A DNA stretch of 64,000 bases from Pseudomonas putida. Its GTDB lineage: Bacteria; Pseudomonadota; Gammaproteobacteria; Pseudomonadales; Pseudomonadaceae. The stretch spans positions 3,968,001-4,032,000 of the forward strand of contig NZ_CP039371.1 in the NCBI RefSeq assembly GCF_005080685.1, read 5' to 3'. Positions 37,743-47,144 of this stretch are shown here, piece after piece; within the stretch, counting starts at the first letter, position 1, and the number at the start of each line of letters is the position of its first letter. The notes beneath the pieces were generated by a model, which had not been told where the DNA came from, ran no database searches, and worked only from the letters and a program-made list of their open reading frames with translations. The position numbers and the translations under genes are program-made.

Positions 37743-40481
37743 ATGAGCGCGTCGCCCCCAAGCTACGTGGCGCGGGTCGAGCACGTCGAACTGCGCTATG
37801 GCGCCACATTGGCGCTGGATGACCTGAGCCTGGAGTTGCCGAGCGGTCGCATGGTCGGCCTGATCGGCCCGGATGGTGTCGGCAAGTCGAGCCTGTTGTC
37901 ATTGCTGGCAGGCGCCCGGGTGATCCAGAAGGGCCACATCGAAGTGCTGCAAGGCGACATGGCCAGCAAGCGCCATCGCGACGCCGTGTGCCCACGCATC
38001 GCCTACATGCCCCAAGGGCTGGGCAAGAATCTCTACCCCACGCTCTCGGTCGAGGAAAACCTGCAGTTCTTCGCCCGCCTGTTCGGCCATGGCCCTGGCG
38101 AGCGCCGCAAACGCATCGACGACCTGACCCGCAGCACCGGCCTGCACACCTTCCTGGAACGCCCTGCCGGCAAGCTATCAGGCGGCATGAAACAGAAGCT
38201 CGGCCTGTGCTGCGCGCTGATCCACGACCCCGACTTCCTGCTGCTCGACGAGCCCACCACCGGCGTCGACCCGCTGGCCCGCGCGCAATTCTGGGAGCTG
38301 ATCAAACGCATCCGCCGCGAACGCCCCGGTATGAGCGTGATCGTCGCCACCGCCTACATGGACGAAGCCCAGCGCTTCGACTGGCTGGTGGCGATGGACG
38401 CCGGGCGCATCCTGGCCACCGGCACGCCCGAGGAACTGTTAGCGCGCACCACGTGCCCGTCGCTGGAAGAAGCCTTCATCCAGTTGCTGCCCGAAGACAA
38501 GAAGCGTGGCCACAAGCCCGTGGTGATTCCGCCGCTGCAGGCCGATGAAAACGACATCGCCATCGAGGCCCAAGGCCTGACCATGCGCTTCGGCGACTTC
38601 ACCGCCGTCGACCATGTGTCGTTTCGCATCCGCCGTGGCGAGATCTTCGGCTTTCTCGGCTCCAACGGCTGCGGCAAGTCGACCACCATGAAGATGCTCA
38701 CCGGCCTGCTGCCAGCGAGCGAAGGCCAGGCCTGGCTGTTCGGCAAGGAAATCGATCCCAAGGACATCGACACCCGCAGCCGGGTCGGGTACATGTCCCA
38801 GGCATTTTCCCTCTACGGCGAGCTGACGGTGCGCCAGAACCTGGTGCTGCATGCACAGTTGTTCCATGTGCCGGATGCCGAAGTCCCGGCGCGGGTGGCG
38901 GAAATGGTCGAGCGCTTCGGCCTCGGCCAGGTGCTGGATCGCCTGCCGGACGCCATTGCGCTTGGGATGCGCCAGCGCCTGTCGCTGGCGGTGGCCATGG
39001 TCCACAAGCCCGAGCTGCTGATCCTTGACGAACCGACCTCCGGGGTCGATCCGGTGGCCCGCGACAACTTCTGGACCTTGCTGGTGGAGCTGTCGCGGCG
39101 GGACAAGGTGACGATCTTCATCTCTACCCACTTCATGAACGAAGCCGAGCGTTGCGACCGCATGTCGATGATGCACGCGGGCAAGGTCCTGGACAGCGAC
39201 GCCCCCGCCAGGCTGGTAGAAAAGCGTGGCGCCAGCACCCTCGAGGAAGCCTTCATCGGTTATCTCATCGAAGCCAGCGGCGAGGCCTCCGCTCCGCAGG
39301 CAGAAGCCGAAAGCGGTGCCGCCCCCGAGCAGCCTGCGCCCACCACCAAGCACCGCGGGTTCAGCCTGCAGCGCCTGCTCAGCTACAGCTGGCGAGAAAC
39401 CCTGGAGCTCAAGCGCGACCCCATCCGCGCCACCCTCGCCCTGGCGGGCTCGCTGCTGTTGATGTTCGTGATCGGCTTCGGCATCAACATGGATGTCGAG
39501 AACCTCACCTACGCCGTGCTCGACCACGACCAGACCACCTTCAGCCAAAGCTACACCCTGAGCCTGGAGGGCTCGCGCTACTTCATCGAGCGCCCGCCGC
39601 TGACCAGCTACGACGACCTGGACCGGCGCATGCGCCGCGGTGAGATCGCCCTGGCCATCGAAATCCCGTCCGGCTTCGGCCGCGACCTGGTGGCCGGGCG
39701 CGACGTGCAGATCGGTGCCTGGATCGACGGCTCGATGCCACAGCGCGCCGAGACCGTGCAAGGCTACGTGCAAGGCATCCACCAGCATTGGTTGCAGGAG
39801 CAGACCCGCCACCTGCGCGGCGCCGGCGCTTCGGCGCTGGCCAACATCCAGAGCCGCTACCGCTACAACCCCGACATCGCCAGCCTGCCGGCCATGGTGC
39901 CCGCCGTCATTCCGCTGCTGTTGTTGATGCTGCCGGCCATGCTCACGGCCCTGTCGGTGGTGCGGGAGAAAGAGCTGGGTTCGATCCTCAACCTGTACGT
40001 CACACCCATCACCCGCACGGAATTTCTGATCGGCAAGCAACTGCCCTACATCTTCCTGGCGATGGTCAACTTCTTCTGCATGAGCCTTCTGGCGGTTACC
40101 GTGTTCGGCGTGCCGGTCACAGGCAGCTACCCGACCCTGATGCTGGCGATGTTCATCTTCTGCATCATCTCCACCGGCATGGGCCTGCTCGCCTCTACCG
40201 TCACCAACAGCCAGATCGCGGCGATGTTCTTCGCCATGATCGGCACCCTGCTGCCGGCCACGCAGCTGGCCGGCCTGCTCAACCCGGTGTCGTCGATGGA
40301 GGGCATGGGCCGCTTGGTCGGGGAAGCCTATCCGGCCACGCACATGTTCAACATCAGCCGCGGCGTGTTCAGCAAGGCGCTTGGCTTCGACGACCTGCGC
40401 GGGGCGATGTGGAACCTGCTGCTGGCGGTGCCGGTGATTCTCGGCGCCGCGGTGGCCCTGTTGAAGAAGCAGGAGCGATGA
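37743..40481 (+). CDS. rbbA: ABC exporter: two ATPase domains fused to an ABC-2 permease (RbbA/YhiH-like)
   Basis: A 912-residue protein, the same length as E. coli RbbA. Order: first ATPase (Walker [12 protein letters not shown], signature [10 protein letters not shown], Walker [13 protein letters not shown]), second ATPase ([13 protein letters not shown], Walker [13 protein letters not shown]), then six hydrophobic segments of ABC-2 type from about residue 560. The second ATPase has a degenerate signature (LGMRQR in place of LSGGQ), which I believe is usual for this family. The E. coli protein was reported as a ribosome-associated ATPase, but the operon context argues for export with the HlyD adaptor and the next permease. 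Only one base separates its stop from the next ATG. Confidence 0.88.
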   Translation: MSASPPSYVARVEHVELRYGATLALDDLSLELPSGRMVGLIGPDGVGKSSLLSLLAGARVIQKGHIEVLQGDMASKRHRDAVCPRIAYMPQGLGKNLYPTLSVEENLQFFARLFGHGPGERRKRIDDLTRSTGLHTFLERPAGKLSGGMKQKLGLCCALIHDPDFLLLDEPTTGVDPLARAQFWELIKRIRRERPGMSVIVATAYMDEAQRFDWLVAMDAGRILATGTPEELLARTTCPSLEEAFIQLLPEDKKRGHKPVVIPPLQADENDIAIEAQGLTMRFGDFTAVDHVSFRIRRGEIFGFLGSNGCGKSTTMKMLTGLLPASEGQAWLFGKEIDPKDIDTRSRVGYMSQAFSLYGELTVRQNLVLHAQLFHVPDAEVPARVAEMVERFGLGQVLDRLPDAIALGMRQRLSLAVAMVHKPELLILDEPTSGVDPVARDNFWTLLVELSRRDKVTIFISTHFMNEAERCDRMSMMHAGKVLDSDAPARLVEKRGASTLEEAFIGYLIEASGEASAPQAEAESGAAPEQPAPTTKHRGFSLQRLLSYSWRETLELKRDPIRATLALAGSLLLMFVIGFGINMDVENLTYAVLDHDQTTFSQSYTLSLEGSRYFIERPPLTSYDDLDRRMRRGEIALAIEIPSGFGRDLVAGRDVQIGAWIDGSMPQRAETVQGYVQGIHQHWLQEQTRHLRGAGASALANIQSRYRYNPDIASLPAMVPAVIPLLLLMLPAMLTALSVVREKELGSILNLYVTPITRTEFLIGKQLPYIFLAMVNFFCMSLLAVTVFGVPVTGSYPTLMLAMFIFCIISTGMGLLASTVTNSQIAAMFFAMIGTLLPATQLAGLLNPVSSMEGMGRLVGEAYPATHMFNISRGVFSKALGFDDLRGAMWNLLLAVPVILGAAVALLKKQER

Positions 40482-40482
40482 G

Positions 40483-41607
40483 ATGCGCAAACTGAAGAAC
40501 ATACTGCGCCTGGGCCGCAAGGAGCTTTGGAGCCTGCTGCGCGACCCGGTGATGCTGATACTGGTGGTGTACGTGTTCAGCGTGTCGATCTACACCTCAG
40601 CCACCGCAGTGCCGGAAACGTTGCACAACGCGCCCATCGCCATCGTCGACGAAGACCACTCGCCGCTTTCGGCGCGCATCGTCTCGGCCTTCTACCCACC
40701 GGAGTTCACCCTACCGCGCATGATCGGTCTCGATGAGGTGGACCCTGGCATGAACAATGGCCAGTTCACCTTCGTGCTGAACATTCCGCCCAATTTCCAG
40801 CGAGACCTGCTGGCCGGCCGCGACCCGGAAATCCAGCTGAACATCGATGCCACGCGCATGAGCCAGGCGTTCACCGGCAATGGCTATATCCAGCAGGTGG
40901 TGATGGGCGAGGTCAACGAGTTCGCCAGCCGTTACCGGGCCACCAGCGCGCTGCCGGTGGAGCTGGTGCTGCGAGCGCGGTTCAACCCGACCTTGGAAAA
41001 GGCCTGGTTCGGCAGCATCGCCGAGATCATCAATTCGGTGGCGATGCTGTCGATCATCCTCACCGGGGCAGCGCTGATTCGCGAGCGCGAGCATGGCACG
41101 ATCGAGCACATCCTGGTGATGCCGGTCACCCCTGGGGAAATCATGGCCTCCAAGGTGCTGGCCATGGGGCTGGTGGTGCTGCTGGCCACTGCGCTGTCGC
41201 TCAGTATCGTGGTGCGCGGGTTGCTGCATGTGCCGATCCAGGGCTCCATCGGGTTGTTCCTGTGTGGCGTGGCGTTGTGCCTGTTCGCCATGACATCGAT
41301 GGGCATCTACATGGCCACGCTGGCGCGCAGCATGCCGCAGTTCGGTTTGTTGCTGATGCTCACGTTGATGCCGATGAACATGCTTTCGGGCGGGCAGACG
41401 CCGCGTGAAAGCATGCCGGAGTTGGTGCAGAACGTGATGTTGGCGGCGCCTACCACCCATTTCGTCAGCCTGGGGCAGGCGATCCTGTTTCGCGGGGCGG
41501 GACTGGAGACGGTGTGGAAACCGTTCCTGGCATTGCTGGTGATCGGCATGGTGCTGTTCATGGTGTCGCTACGGCGCTTCCGCCGGACCCTGAGCCAGAT
41601 GGCCTGA
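40483..41607 (+). CDS. yhhJ: ABC-2 type permease (YhhJ-like)
   Basis: A 374-residue inner membrane permease: one N-terminal helix (DPVMLILVVYVFSVSIYTSA), a large periplasmic loop (about residues 50-170) and five C-terminal helices, including VAMLSIILTGAALIREREHG and LLLMLTLMPMNMLSGGQTPR. The motif IREREHGTIEHILVMPVTP is typical of drug-exporting ABC-2 permeases. It is the last gene of the exporter operon and probably pairs with the permease half of the preceding fusion protein. Confidence 0.88.
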   Translation: MRKLKNILRLGRKELWSLLRDPVMLILVVYVFSVSIYTSATAVPETLHNAPIAIVDEDHSPLSARIVSAFYPPEFTLPRMIGLDEVDPGMNNGQFTFVLNIPPNFQRDLLAGRDPEIQLNIDATRMSQAFTGNGYIQQVVMGEVNEFASRYRATSALPVELVLRARFNPTLEKAWFGSIAEIINSVAMLSIILTGAALIREREHGTIEHILVMPVTPGEIMASKVLAMGLVVLLATALSLSIVVRGLLHVPIQGSIGLFLCGVALCLFAMTSMGIYMATLARSMPQFGLLLMLTLMPMNMLSGGQTPRESMPELVQNVMLAAPTTHFVSLGQAILFRGAGLETVWKPFLALLVIGMVLFMVSLRRFRRTLSQMA

Positions 41608-41643
41608 GGTTGACCGCGGTGTCTGCTTCGCGGGTGATGAGAC

Positions 41644-42357
41644 TCATGGCTTCATCAACGGCTCGATGCCGATCCACTTCTTCACCGGGTGATAGCACAG
41701 CTTCAACGGTGGAATGTCCACCTTGCGACCCTCCACCTCCAGCATGCCCAGGTTGATGGTCCATCTGGCATCAGCATCGAACCGGTCGGTCTGGAAAATC
41801 ACATAGGCCGACCCGTAGCGCTTGTTGTTGGTGATCTTCGGAATGAGCCGATGCACCTCGTCACCGTTGATGTCGTAGGGCGACGTCCGGGCAGACTTGG
41901 GGCTGAAGTTCGGGTAGTCGTACACTGGCCCTCCCAGGTACACCTCGGGCCTGGCCTGTAGCCGCGAACCATCCTCGAAGGTGATGAAGGCCTGGCGGCT
42001 GTCATACAGGATCGGCACCGGCGCTTCACCGCGTCGCGACCTGGACGCCGGCCGCTGCCGACCTTCGTTGTAGGCGATCAGCTGGACGTAGAACTCCGGC
42101 CTCGGATACTCCTCTCCTGGATACTGCACATGCAAGACCTGCTTGAACGGCTCGTCGCTCCATCGCGCGTCGTAATCATAGAGATAGGTTTCCAGGTGGA
42201 TCGTGCGCTCGCCCAGGGCCCCCGGCACCGTGAATGCGTGCTCGGTTTCGCAAAGGTCGGCATAGGCAGGCCGTTCGCGTTTCCAGGGAATGCAGGCGGT
42301 GAGCGAGGCTGCAGCCAGCAGCAACAGGAGGGTTCTTGCGCGCGTCGAGTGAGTCAT
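41644..42357 (-). CDS. Predicted lipoprotein of unknown function
   Basis: A 237-residue protein with a lipoprotein signal peptide (RARTLLLLLAAASLTAC, lipobox LTAC, Cys22); residues after the Cys are IPW, so sorting to the outer membrane is likely. The mature part is hydrophilic, with many Tyr and Arg and segments such as SRQAFITFEDGSRLQARPEV that look like beta-strands. No family recognised. It converges with the exporter operon (36 bases between stops) and is divergent from a small membrane protein gene. Confidence 0.75.
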   Translation of the reverse strand: MTHSTRARTLLLLLAAASLTACIPWKRERPAYADLCETEHAFTVPGALGERTIHLETYLYDYDARWSDEPFKQVLHVQYPGEEYPRPEFYVQLIAYNEGRQRPASRSRRGEAPVPILYDSRQAFITFEDGSRLQARPEVYLGGPVYDYPNFSPKSARTSPYDINGDEVHRLIPKITNNKRYGSAYVIFQTDRFDADARWTINLGMLEVEGRKVDIPPLKLCYHPVKKWIGIEPLMKP

Positions 42358-42467
42358 GACCTACCTTGGTCCAAATGCCGATAGCGCGAAGTGTCAGCCC
42401 CCTCCTGGCTAAAGTCCATGCTGACGGTTTGATATGATCCCTCCTCACTCATCACAGGGAACTGTCA

Positions 42468-42788
42468 GTGAAAACCCTCTTCATGTTCGCTCTCTCAGGG
42501 CTGCTGCTAGCAGCGATGATTTGGATAATCCGCTATCAGCGCACCCGTTGGCGGGCGGGCATGGAGGAGCGCTTCGCGAAGGCTCTGGAAGGCCTGCGAA
42601 TCTACCGCTATGAATTGCTGGTGGACAAAGTTACCGTGCCAAGCACGGACATAACCGCAGAGGTCTATCGGATTCTGCGCGATGAGCATGGCCACTATTT
42701 TCTTTACATGCGCACGGGTGATTCGATCGAACTGTTGAAGCCATTGACTGAGGAGCGTGCACTGCAAGCCGTAACACTCAACGGTTGA
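42468..42788 (+). CDS. Small membrane-anchored protein of unknown function
   Basis: 106 residues: one N-terminal hydrophobic helix (LFMFALSGLLLAAMIWIIRY), a basic turn (QRTRWR) and a soluble domain with DITAEVYRILRDEHGHYFLY. It would be anchored in the inner membrane. The start is GTG, with CAGGGA 8 bases upstream. No family recognised. It is divergent from the lipoprotein gene and converges with the AhpD-like gene. Confidence 0.65.
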   Translation: MKTLFMFALSGLLLAAMIWIIRYQRTRWRAGMEERFAKALEGLRIYRYELLVDKVTVPSTDITAEVYRILRDEHGHYFLYMRTGDSIELLKPLTEERALQAVTLNG

Positions 42789-42924
42789 TCGCAACTGCGC
42801 CCCTCCACGCACGACGGTCGATTGCCATGAGAGCTCTCCCATCGATGGCGCAGGGCATCTGCGCCTATAACTGAGAGAAAGTCCCGTAGCGACGAGTGCC
42901 CGGTCGACGACAGGCGGCAGCAGC

Positions 42925-43365
42925 TCACTTCGGTTGCATGGCAAAACCCACACCGAAGCGGTTCCAGGCATTGATGGCGGCGATCGCGAACGTCAGCTCG
43001 GACAACTCTTGCTCACTGAAGTGAGCCGCAACGTCTCGGTAGATCTCATCCGGTGCGTGCTTCTCTGCTACCAGTGTCAGTGTTTCGGTCCACAGCAGCG
43101 CCGCGCGTTCGCGCGCATCGAAGAACGGCGTTTCCTTCCAGACACTGATCGCCATCAAGCGCCGAGGCGTCTCGCCCGCTTTCAGCGCATCGGCGGTATG
43201 CAGGTCGATGCAGTATGCGCAGCCGTTGATCTGCGATGCGCGAATGCGCACCAGCTCCTGAAGCGAAGCCGGCAGCACCGATTTCGAGGCGGCTTTTTCC
43301 AGCTCCATCATGGCTTTCATCGCCTGGGGGGCGGCATCGTAGTAGTTGATACGCGCTGTACGCAT
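42925..43365 (-). CDS. Carboxymuconolactone decarboxylase/AhpD-like protein
   Basis: A 146-residue, all-helical cytoplasmic protein of the alkylhydroperoxidase D-like type. The redox motif is visible: the CxxC pair with nearby His in INGCAYCIDLHTADAL, preceded by VRIRASQ. Proteins of this size and motif (YnjA/Rv-type CMD) usually reduce peroxides through the two Cys; others are of unknown use. It is divergent from a LysR regulator, 111 bases away, which probably controls it. Confidence 0.87.
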   Translation of the reverse strand: MRTARINYYDAAPQAMKAMMELEKAASKSVLPASLQELVRIRASQINGCAYCIDLHTADALKAGETPRRLMAISVWKETPFFDARERAALLWTETLTLVAEKHAPDEIYRDVAAHFSEQELSELTFAIAAINAWNRFGVGFAMQPK

Positions 43366-43476
43366 TGTGGTTCTCCATGGAATTCGCCACGAGGCGTGGC
43401 CTGGCAGCGACTGTAGGCAAATCGAAAACTCGGATAAACTAGGTCTAATCGTTTTATTCGTACGAGAACTCGCACA

Positions 43477-44391
43477 ATGGCACTGGATCGTTTAGAGGCA
43501 ATGCGCGCGTTTTGCCGCATCGTCGAGGTGGGTAGCTTCAGTGCGGCCGCCGACTCGTTGGGTGTAGCCAAGACCACGGTCTCGGGGCAATTGCAGGCAT
43601 TGGAAAGCTTGCTCGGCATCAAGCTGCTGCATCGCAGCACGCGCAAGGTGTCAGCGACCACCGAAGGCTCCGCGTACTACCTCCGGGCGCGTGCGGTCAT
43701 CGATGACGTGGATGAACTGGAAGCCTCGATTTCCCAAAGCCGCAACGTGGTGCGGGGGCGAGTGCGCATCGAGATGCCCTCGCCCGTCGGCATCCTGTTC
43801 GTGGTCCCTGCGCTGGGCGGATTCACCGCTCGCTATCCCGAGATTCATCTCGACATTGGCTGCAGCGAACGCGTCGTGGACCTGGTTCAGGAAGGTGTCG
43901 ACTGCGCCATCCGCGGCGGCGTGATCAGCGACCAGGACCTGGTGTGCCGCCCTATCGGCCAGATGCATTTCTGCTTCTGTGCCTCTCCCACCTACCTGGC
44001 GAGTGCTGGCCCTCTCAAGTCGCCTGCGGACCTTCCCAGCCACAAGCACTTCGGCTTCAAGTTCCCAGCTACCGAGAGGCGTTACGTGCCGACCCTGACA
44101 CGTGGAGATGCCAGCTTCACACTGGATCAGCCGCCAACCATGTACTTCAACAACGGCAGTGCCACCGCTGCCGCTGCAGTCGCCGGGCTTGGCATCGCCT
44201 TCCTGCCCACGGCCGAAGCCGTCCGCCATTTCAACACCGGTGCGCTGGTGCCGGTGCTACCGGAGTGGCGCCTGGCAAGCATGCCCCTGTGCGTCGTGTA
44301 CCCCTATACACGACACCTTTCGGCACGGGTCAGAGCCTTTACCGATTGGGTAACCACGCTCATGGCCAACGACCCGCTCTGGTCGCCATGA
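43477..44391 (+). CDS. LysR-family regulator
   Basis: A 304-residue regulator of the subgroup that carries the N-terminal LDRLEAMRAFCRIVEVGSFS signature, the winged helix AKTTVSGQLQALESLLGIKL and LHRSTRKVSATTEGSAYYLR. It is divergent from the AhpD-like gene, its most likely target. Members of this subgroup often regulate nearby oxidoreductases. The effector is unknown. Its stop lies 3 bases from the stop of the convergent aldehyde dehydrogenase. Confidence 0.9.
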   Translation: MALDRLEAMRAFCRIVEVGSFSAAADSLGVAKTTVSGQLQALESLLGIKLLHRSTRKVSATTEGSAYYLRARAVIDDVDELEASISQSRNVVRGRVRIEMPSPVGILFVVPALGGFTARYPEIHLDIGCSERVVDLVQEGVDCAIRGGVISDQDLVCRPIGQMHFCFCASPTYLASAGPLKSPADLPSHKHFGFKFPATERRYVPTLTRGDASFTLDQPPTMYFNNGSATAAAAVAGLGIAFLPTAEAVRHFNTGALVPVLPEWRLASMPLCVVYPYTRHLSARVRAFTDWVTTLMANDPLWSP

Positions 44392-44394
44392 GCG

Positions 44395-45819
44395 TCAATG
44401 CGCCCCGTAGCCGAAAATCGATTTCACCTCCAGATATTCCTCCAACCCATGAACGCCCCACTCCCGTCCATTGCCAGACTGCTTGTAACCTCCAAACGGT
44501 GCACCGTTGTCGGCTTTGCTGCCATTGAGATGAACCATCCCAGTCCGCAACCGCCGGGCCACCGCACGGGCACGTAGCGGGTCACTTGCCGTCACGTAAC
44601 CGGACAGTCCATAGGTGCTGTCATTGGCCAATACGATGGCCTGTTCCTCTCTGTCGTACGGCATGATCGCCAGCACCGGGCCAAACACTTCCTCGCGGGC
44701 AATCGCCATGCCCGAGGTAATGTCGGCGAACACGGTGGGCTGGACGAAATAGCCAGCGTCGGCATTCAACGGACGGCCGACGCCGCCACAGACCAGCCGT
44801 GCGCCTTGCTCGATGGCTGCGCCGATCATGCCCTGGACACGCAGGTACTGCGCAGCATTGGCCAGCGGGCCCATGCTGGTGGCAGGGTCGCTATCGTCGA
44901 AGCACACCCCGGCCGCAACCTCGCACGCGATCTCGATGGCCAGCTCCTGGCGATGGCGCGGCACCAACAGCCGGGTCGGCGCATTGCAGGACTGGCCGCT
45001 GTTGCGTAAGCAGCCGCTGACGCCATGGCGCACCGCGGCGTCGAAATCGGCATCCTCCAGGATCAGGTTGGCCGACTTGCCGCCCAATTCCAGCGACACC
45101 CGCTTGACCGTATCGGCCGCTGCCTTGGAGACCGCGACACCCGCCAGGTTGGACCCAGTGAACGACACCATGTCGACCCCGGGATGCCGTGCAATCCGGT
45201 CACCCACCGTGAGGCCGTCGCCATTGACCAGGTTGAACACACCAGCCGGCACGCCAGCCTGGTGCAGCACCTCGGCCAACAACATCGCCGAAAGCGGCGC
45301 CCGCTCGCTGGGCTTGAGCACCATCGTGCAGCCAGCGGCCAGTGCCGGGGCGACCTTGCAGGTGAGCTGGTTGAGCGGCCAGTTCCACGGCGTGATCAAA
45401 CCACATACGCCAATGGGCTCACGGGTGATCAAGGTACTGCCGTGCATGCGATCGAAACGGTAGTCGCGCAGCACCTCATGAGCACGCTGCAGATGACCGA
45501 GCCCGGCCGGTACGTGGGCGCTGCGGGCCAACGACAGCGGTGCGCCCATTTCCCGGTGCACCAGATGGGCCAGTTCCTCGCTGCGCTGGCGGTAACCTTC
45601 GATGATCGCGGCCAGCAGTTCCAGGCGCTGCTCGCGGGTCCATTGCGAAAACGCCACGAAGGCCCGTTGGGCAGCCGCGACGGCGCGATCGACGTCGACG
45701 CGGTTGCCCAGGCTGATGCGGCTGAACGGTTGCTCGTCATGAGGATCGATCACTGTCAGGGTCGGCCGTCCGAGGGGCGTTTCCCAGCGACCATCGATGT
45801 AGAAGTCGAGTGGGTTCAT
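44395..45819 (-). CDS. NAD(P)-dependent aldehyde dehydrogenase
   Basis: Oxidises an aldehyde to the acid; cytoplasmic. The 474 residues have the full set of motifs: ITPWNWPLNQLTCKVAPALA for the cofactor, FTGSNLAG, the catalytic Glu in SLELGGKSANLI, the catalytic Cys in NSGQSCNAPTR, and EEVFGPVLAI. Its start overlaps the stop of the aminotransferase gene by four bases, so it probably oxidises the semialdehyde that enzyme makes. It is the last gene of the hydrolase-aminotransferase-dehydrogenase operon. Semialdehyde specificity (succinate, glutarate or adipate) cannot be told apart from sequence. Confidence 0.9.
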   Translation of the reverse strand: MNPLDFYIDGRWETPLGRPTLTVIDPHDEQPFSRISLGNRVDVDRAVAAAQRAFVAFSQWTREQRLELLAAIIEGYRQRSEELAHLVHREMGAPLSLARSAHVPAGLGHLQRAHEVLRDYRFDRMHGSTLITREPIGVCGLITPWNWPLNQLTCKVAPALAAGCTMVLKPSERAPLSAMLLAEVLHQAGVPAGVFNLVNGDGLTVGDRIARHPGVDMVSFTGSNLAGVAVSKAAADTVKRVSLELGGKSANLILEDADFDAAVRHGVSGCLRNSGQSCNAPTRLLVPRHRQELAIEIACEVAAGVCFDDSDPATSMGPLANAAQYLRVQGMIGAAIEQGARLVCGGVGRPLNADAGYFVQPTVFADITSGMAIAREEVFGPVLAIMPYDREEQAIVLANDSTYGLSGYVTASDPLRARAVARRLRTGMVHLNGSKADNGAPFGGYKQSGNGREWGVHGLEEYLEVKSIFGYGAH

Positions 45820-47120
45820 GCCACGCGCTCCAGCGCACGGCGCAGGGTGTCGAAAATCAGGCCAATCTGCCCGGCGGACACGATCAGTGGCGGCGACAGT
45901 ACGATATTGTCACCCGACGCACGCACCAAAACGCCATCTTCGAAGCACTGGCGCGCCACTTGTGCAGCGGGTGCAGGCGCGCCATCGTGCCCACGCAACT
46001 CCACTGCACACAGCAGGCCAATCACCCGAACATCCTGCACCTGCGGATGACCGCGCAAGGCCAACGCCTCGGCCTGCCAGACCGGCGCCACAGCCTGGAC
46101 ATGGGCATCGATGCCCAGCTCCTGATGAACCGCCAATGTTGCCAGGCCCGCAGCACAGGCCAGCGGGTGGGCCGAATAGGTATAGCCGTGCATCAGTTCG
46201 ATGGCCGACACTGGCCCCTGCATGAACGCCTCGTACACCGCACCACTGACCAGTACTCCGCCCATGGGCACCGCGCCATTGGTCAACCCCTTGGCGGTGG
46301 TCATCAGGTCTGGCACCACGCCGAAGGCCTGGGCGGCAAAAGGCGCGCCCACGCGGCCGAAGCCAGTGATCACTTCGTCGAAGATCAGCAGTACACCATG
46401 GCGATCGCAGATTTCTCGCAGGCGTTGCAGGTAGCCCACAGGAGGCGCATACACCCCGCCAGAGCCGGTCACCGGCTCGACGATCACCGCCGCGACCGTC
46501 GCCGGGTCGTGCACTTCCAGCAGTTGCAGTAGCGCATCGGCGTAATCGGCCCCCTGCTCTGGTTGGCCGGGGCTGAAGCGCATGCTGGCATCGTAAGGCA
46601 GCGGCAGGTGCGCGACGTCGCCCAGCAGGGGGCCGAAATCGCGTTTCTGCCGCCCGATACCCGACACCGACAACCCACCGAAGCCCATGCCGTGATAACC
46701 CTTGGCACGGCCAATCAGCTTGGTCCGGCGACTGTCGCCCCTCGCCTGATGGTAAGCGCGGGCAATCTTCAATGCCGTGTCCACGGCTTCGGAGCCAGAG
46801 TTGGTGAAGAACACCCTGTCGAGGCCGTCCGGGGCAATGCCGACCAGCGCATCGGCCATGCGCAAGGCATCGGGATGGCTCATCTTGAACGACGAGACGA
46901 AGTCCAGGCGCCCCGCCGCTTCACGGATCGCCTCGACGATACGCGGCTGGCCGTGCCCGGCGTTGACGCACCAGAGCCCGGCCATGGCGTCGAGCACCGG
47001 GCGTCCTTCGAGGGTGAAATAGTGCATGCCCTCGGCGCGCTCGAACAGCATCGGCTCGCGGGCGAAGTCGCGCATGGGGGTAAAGGGGGCCCACAGGCCA
47101 GTGTGCAAGGGCTGGTTCAT
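45816..47120 (-). CDS. Class III omega-aminotransferase
   Basis: A 434-residue PLP enzyme that moves a terminal amino group to pyruvate or a keto acid. Motifs: FTNSGSEAVDTALKIARAYH, FDEVITGFGRVG, and the PLP-binding Lys in TTAKGLTNGAVPMGG. It most resembles beta-alanine:pyruvate and other omega-amino acid:pyruvate aminotransferases. The ATG at 47120 has GGAACG upstream; an ATG eight codons earlier overlaps the hydrolase end. The gene before it, 24 bases away, codes a serine hydrolase, and the one after an aldehyde dehydrogenase, a layout for hydrolysis, deamination and oxidation of an omega-amino acid derivative. Confidence 0.9.
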   Translation of the reverse strand: MNQPLHTGLWAPFTPMRDFAREPMLFERAEGMHYFTLEGRPVLDAMAGLWCVNAGHGQPRIVEAIREAAGRLDFVSSFKMSHPDALRMADALVGIAPDGLDRVFFTNSGSEAVDTALKIARAYHQARGDSRRTKLIGRAKGYHGMGFGGLSVSGIGRQKRDFGPLLGDVAHLPLPYDASMRFSPGQPEQGADYADALLQLLEVHDPATVAAVIVEPVTGSGGVYAPPVGYLQRLREICDRHGVLLIFDEVITGFGRVGAPFAAQAFGVVPDLMTTAKGLTNGAVPMGGVLVSGAVYEAFMQGPVSAIELMHGYTYSAHPLACAAGLATLAVHQELGIDAHVQAVAPVWQAEALALRGHPQVQDVRVIGLLCAVELRGHDGAPAPAAQVARQCFEDGVLVRASGDNIVLSPPLIVSAGQIGLIFDTLRRALERVA

Positions 47121-47144
47121 GGCGTCGTTCCTTCCAATAGTCAT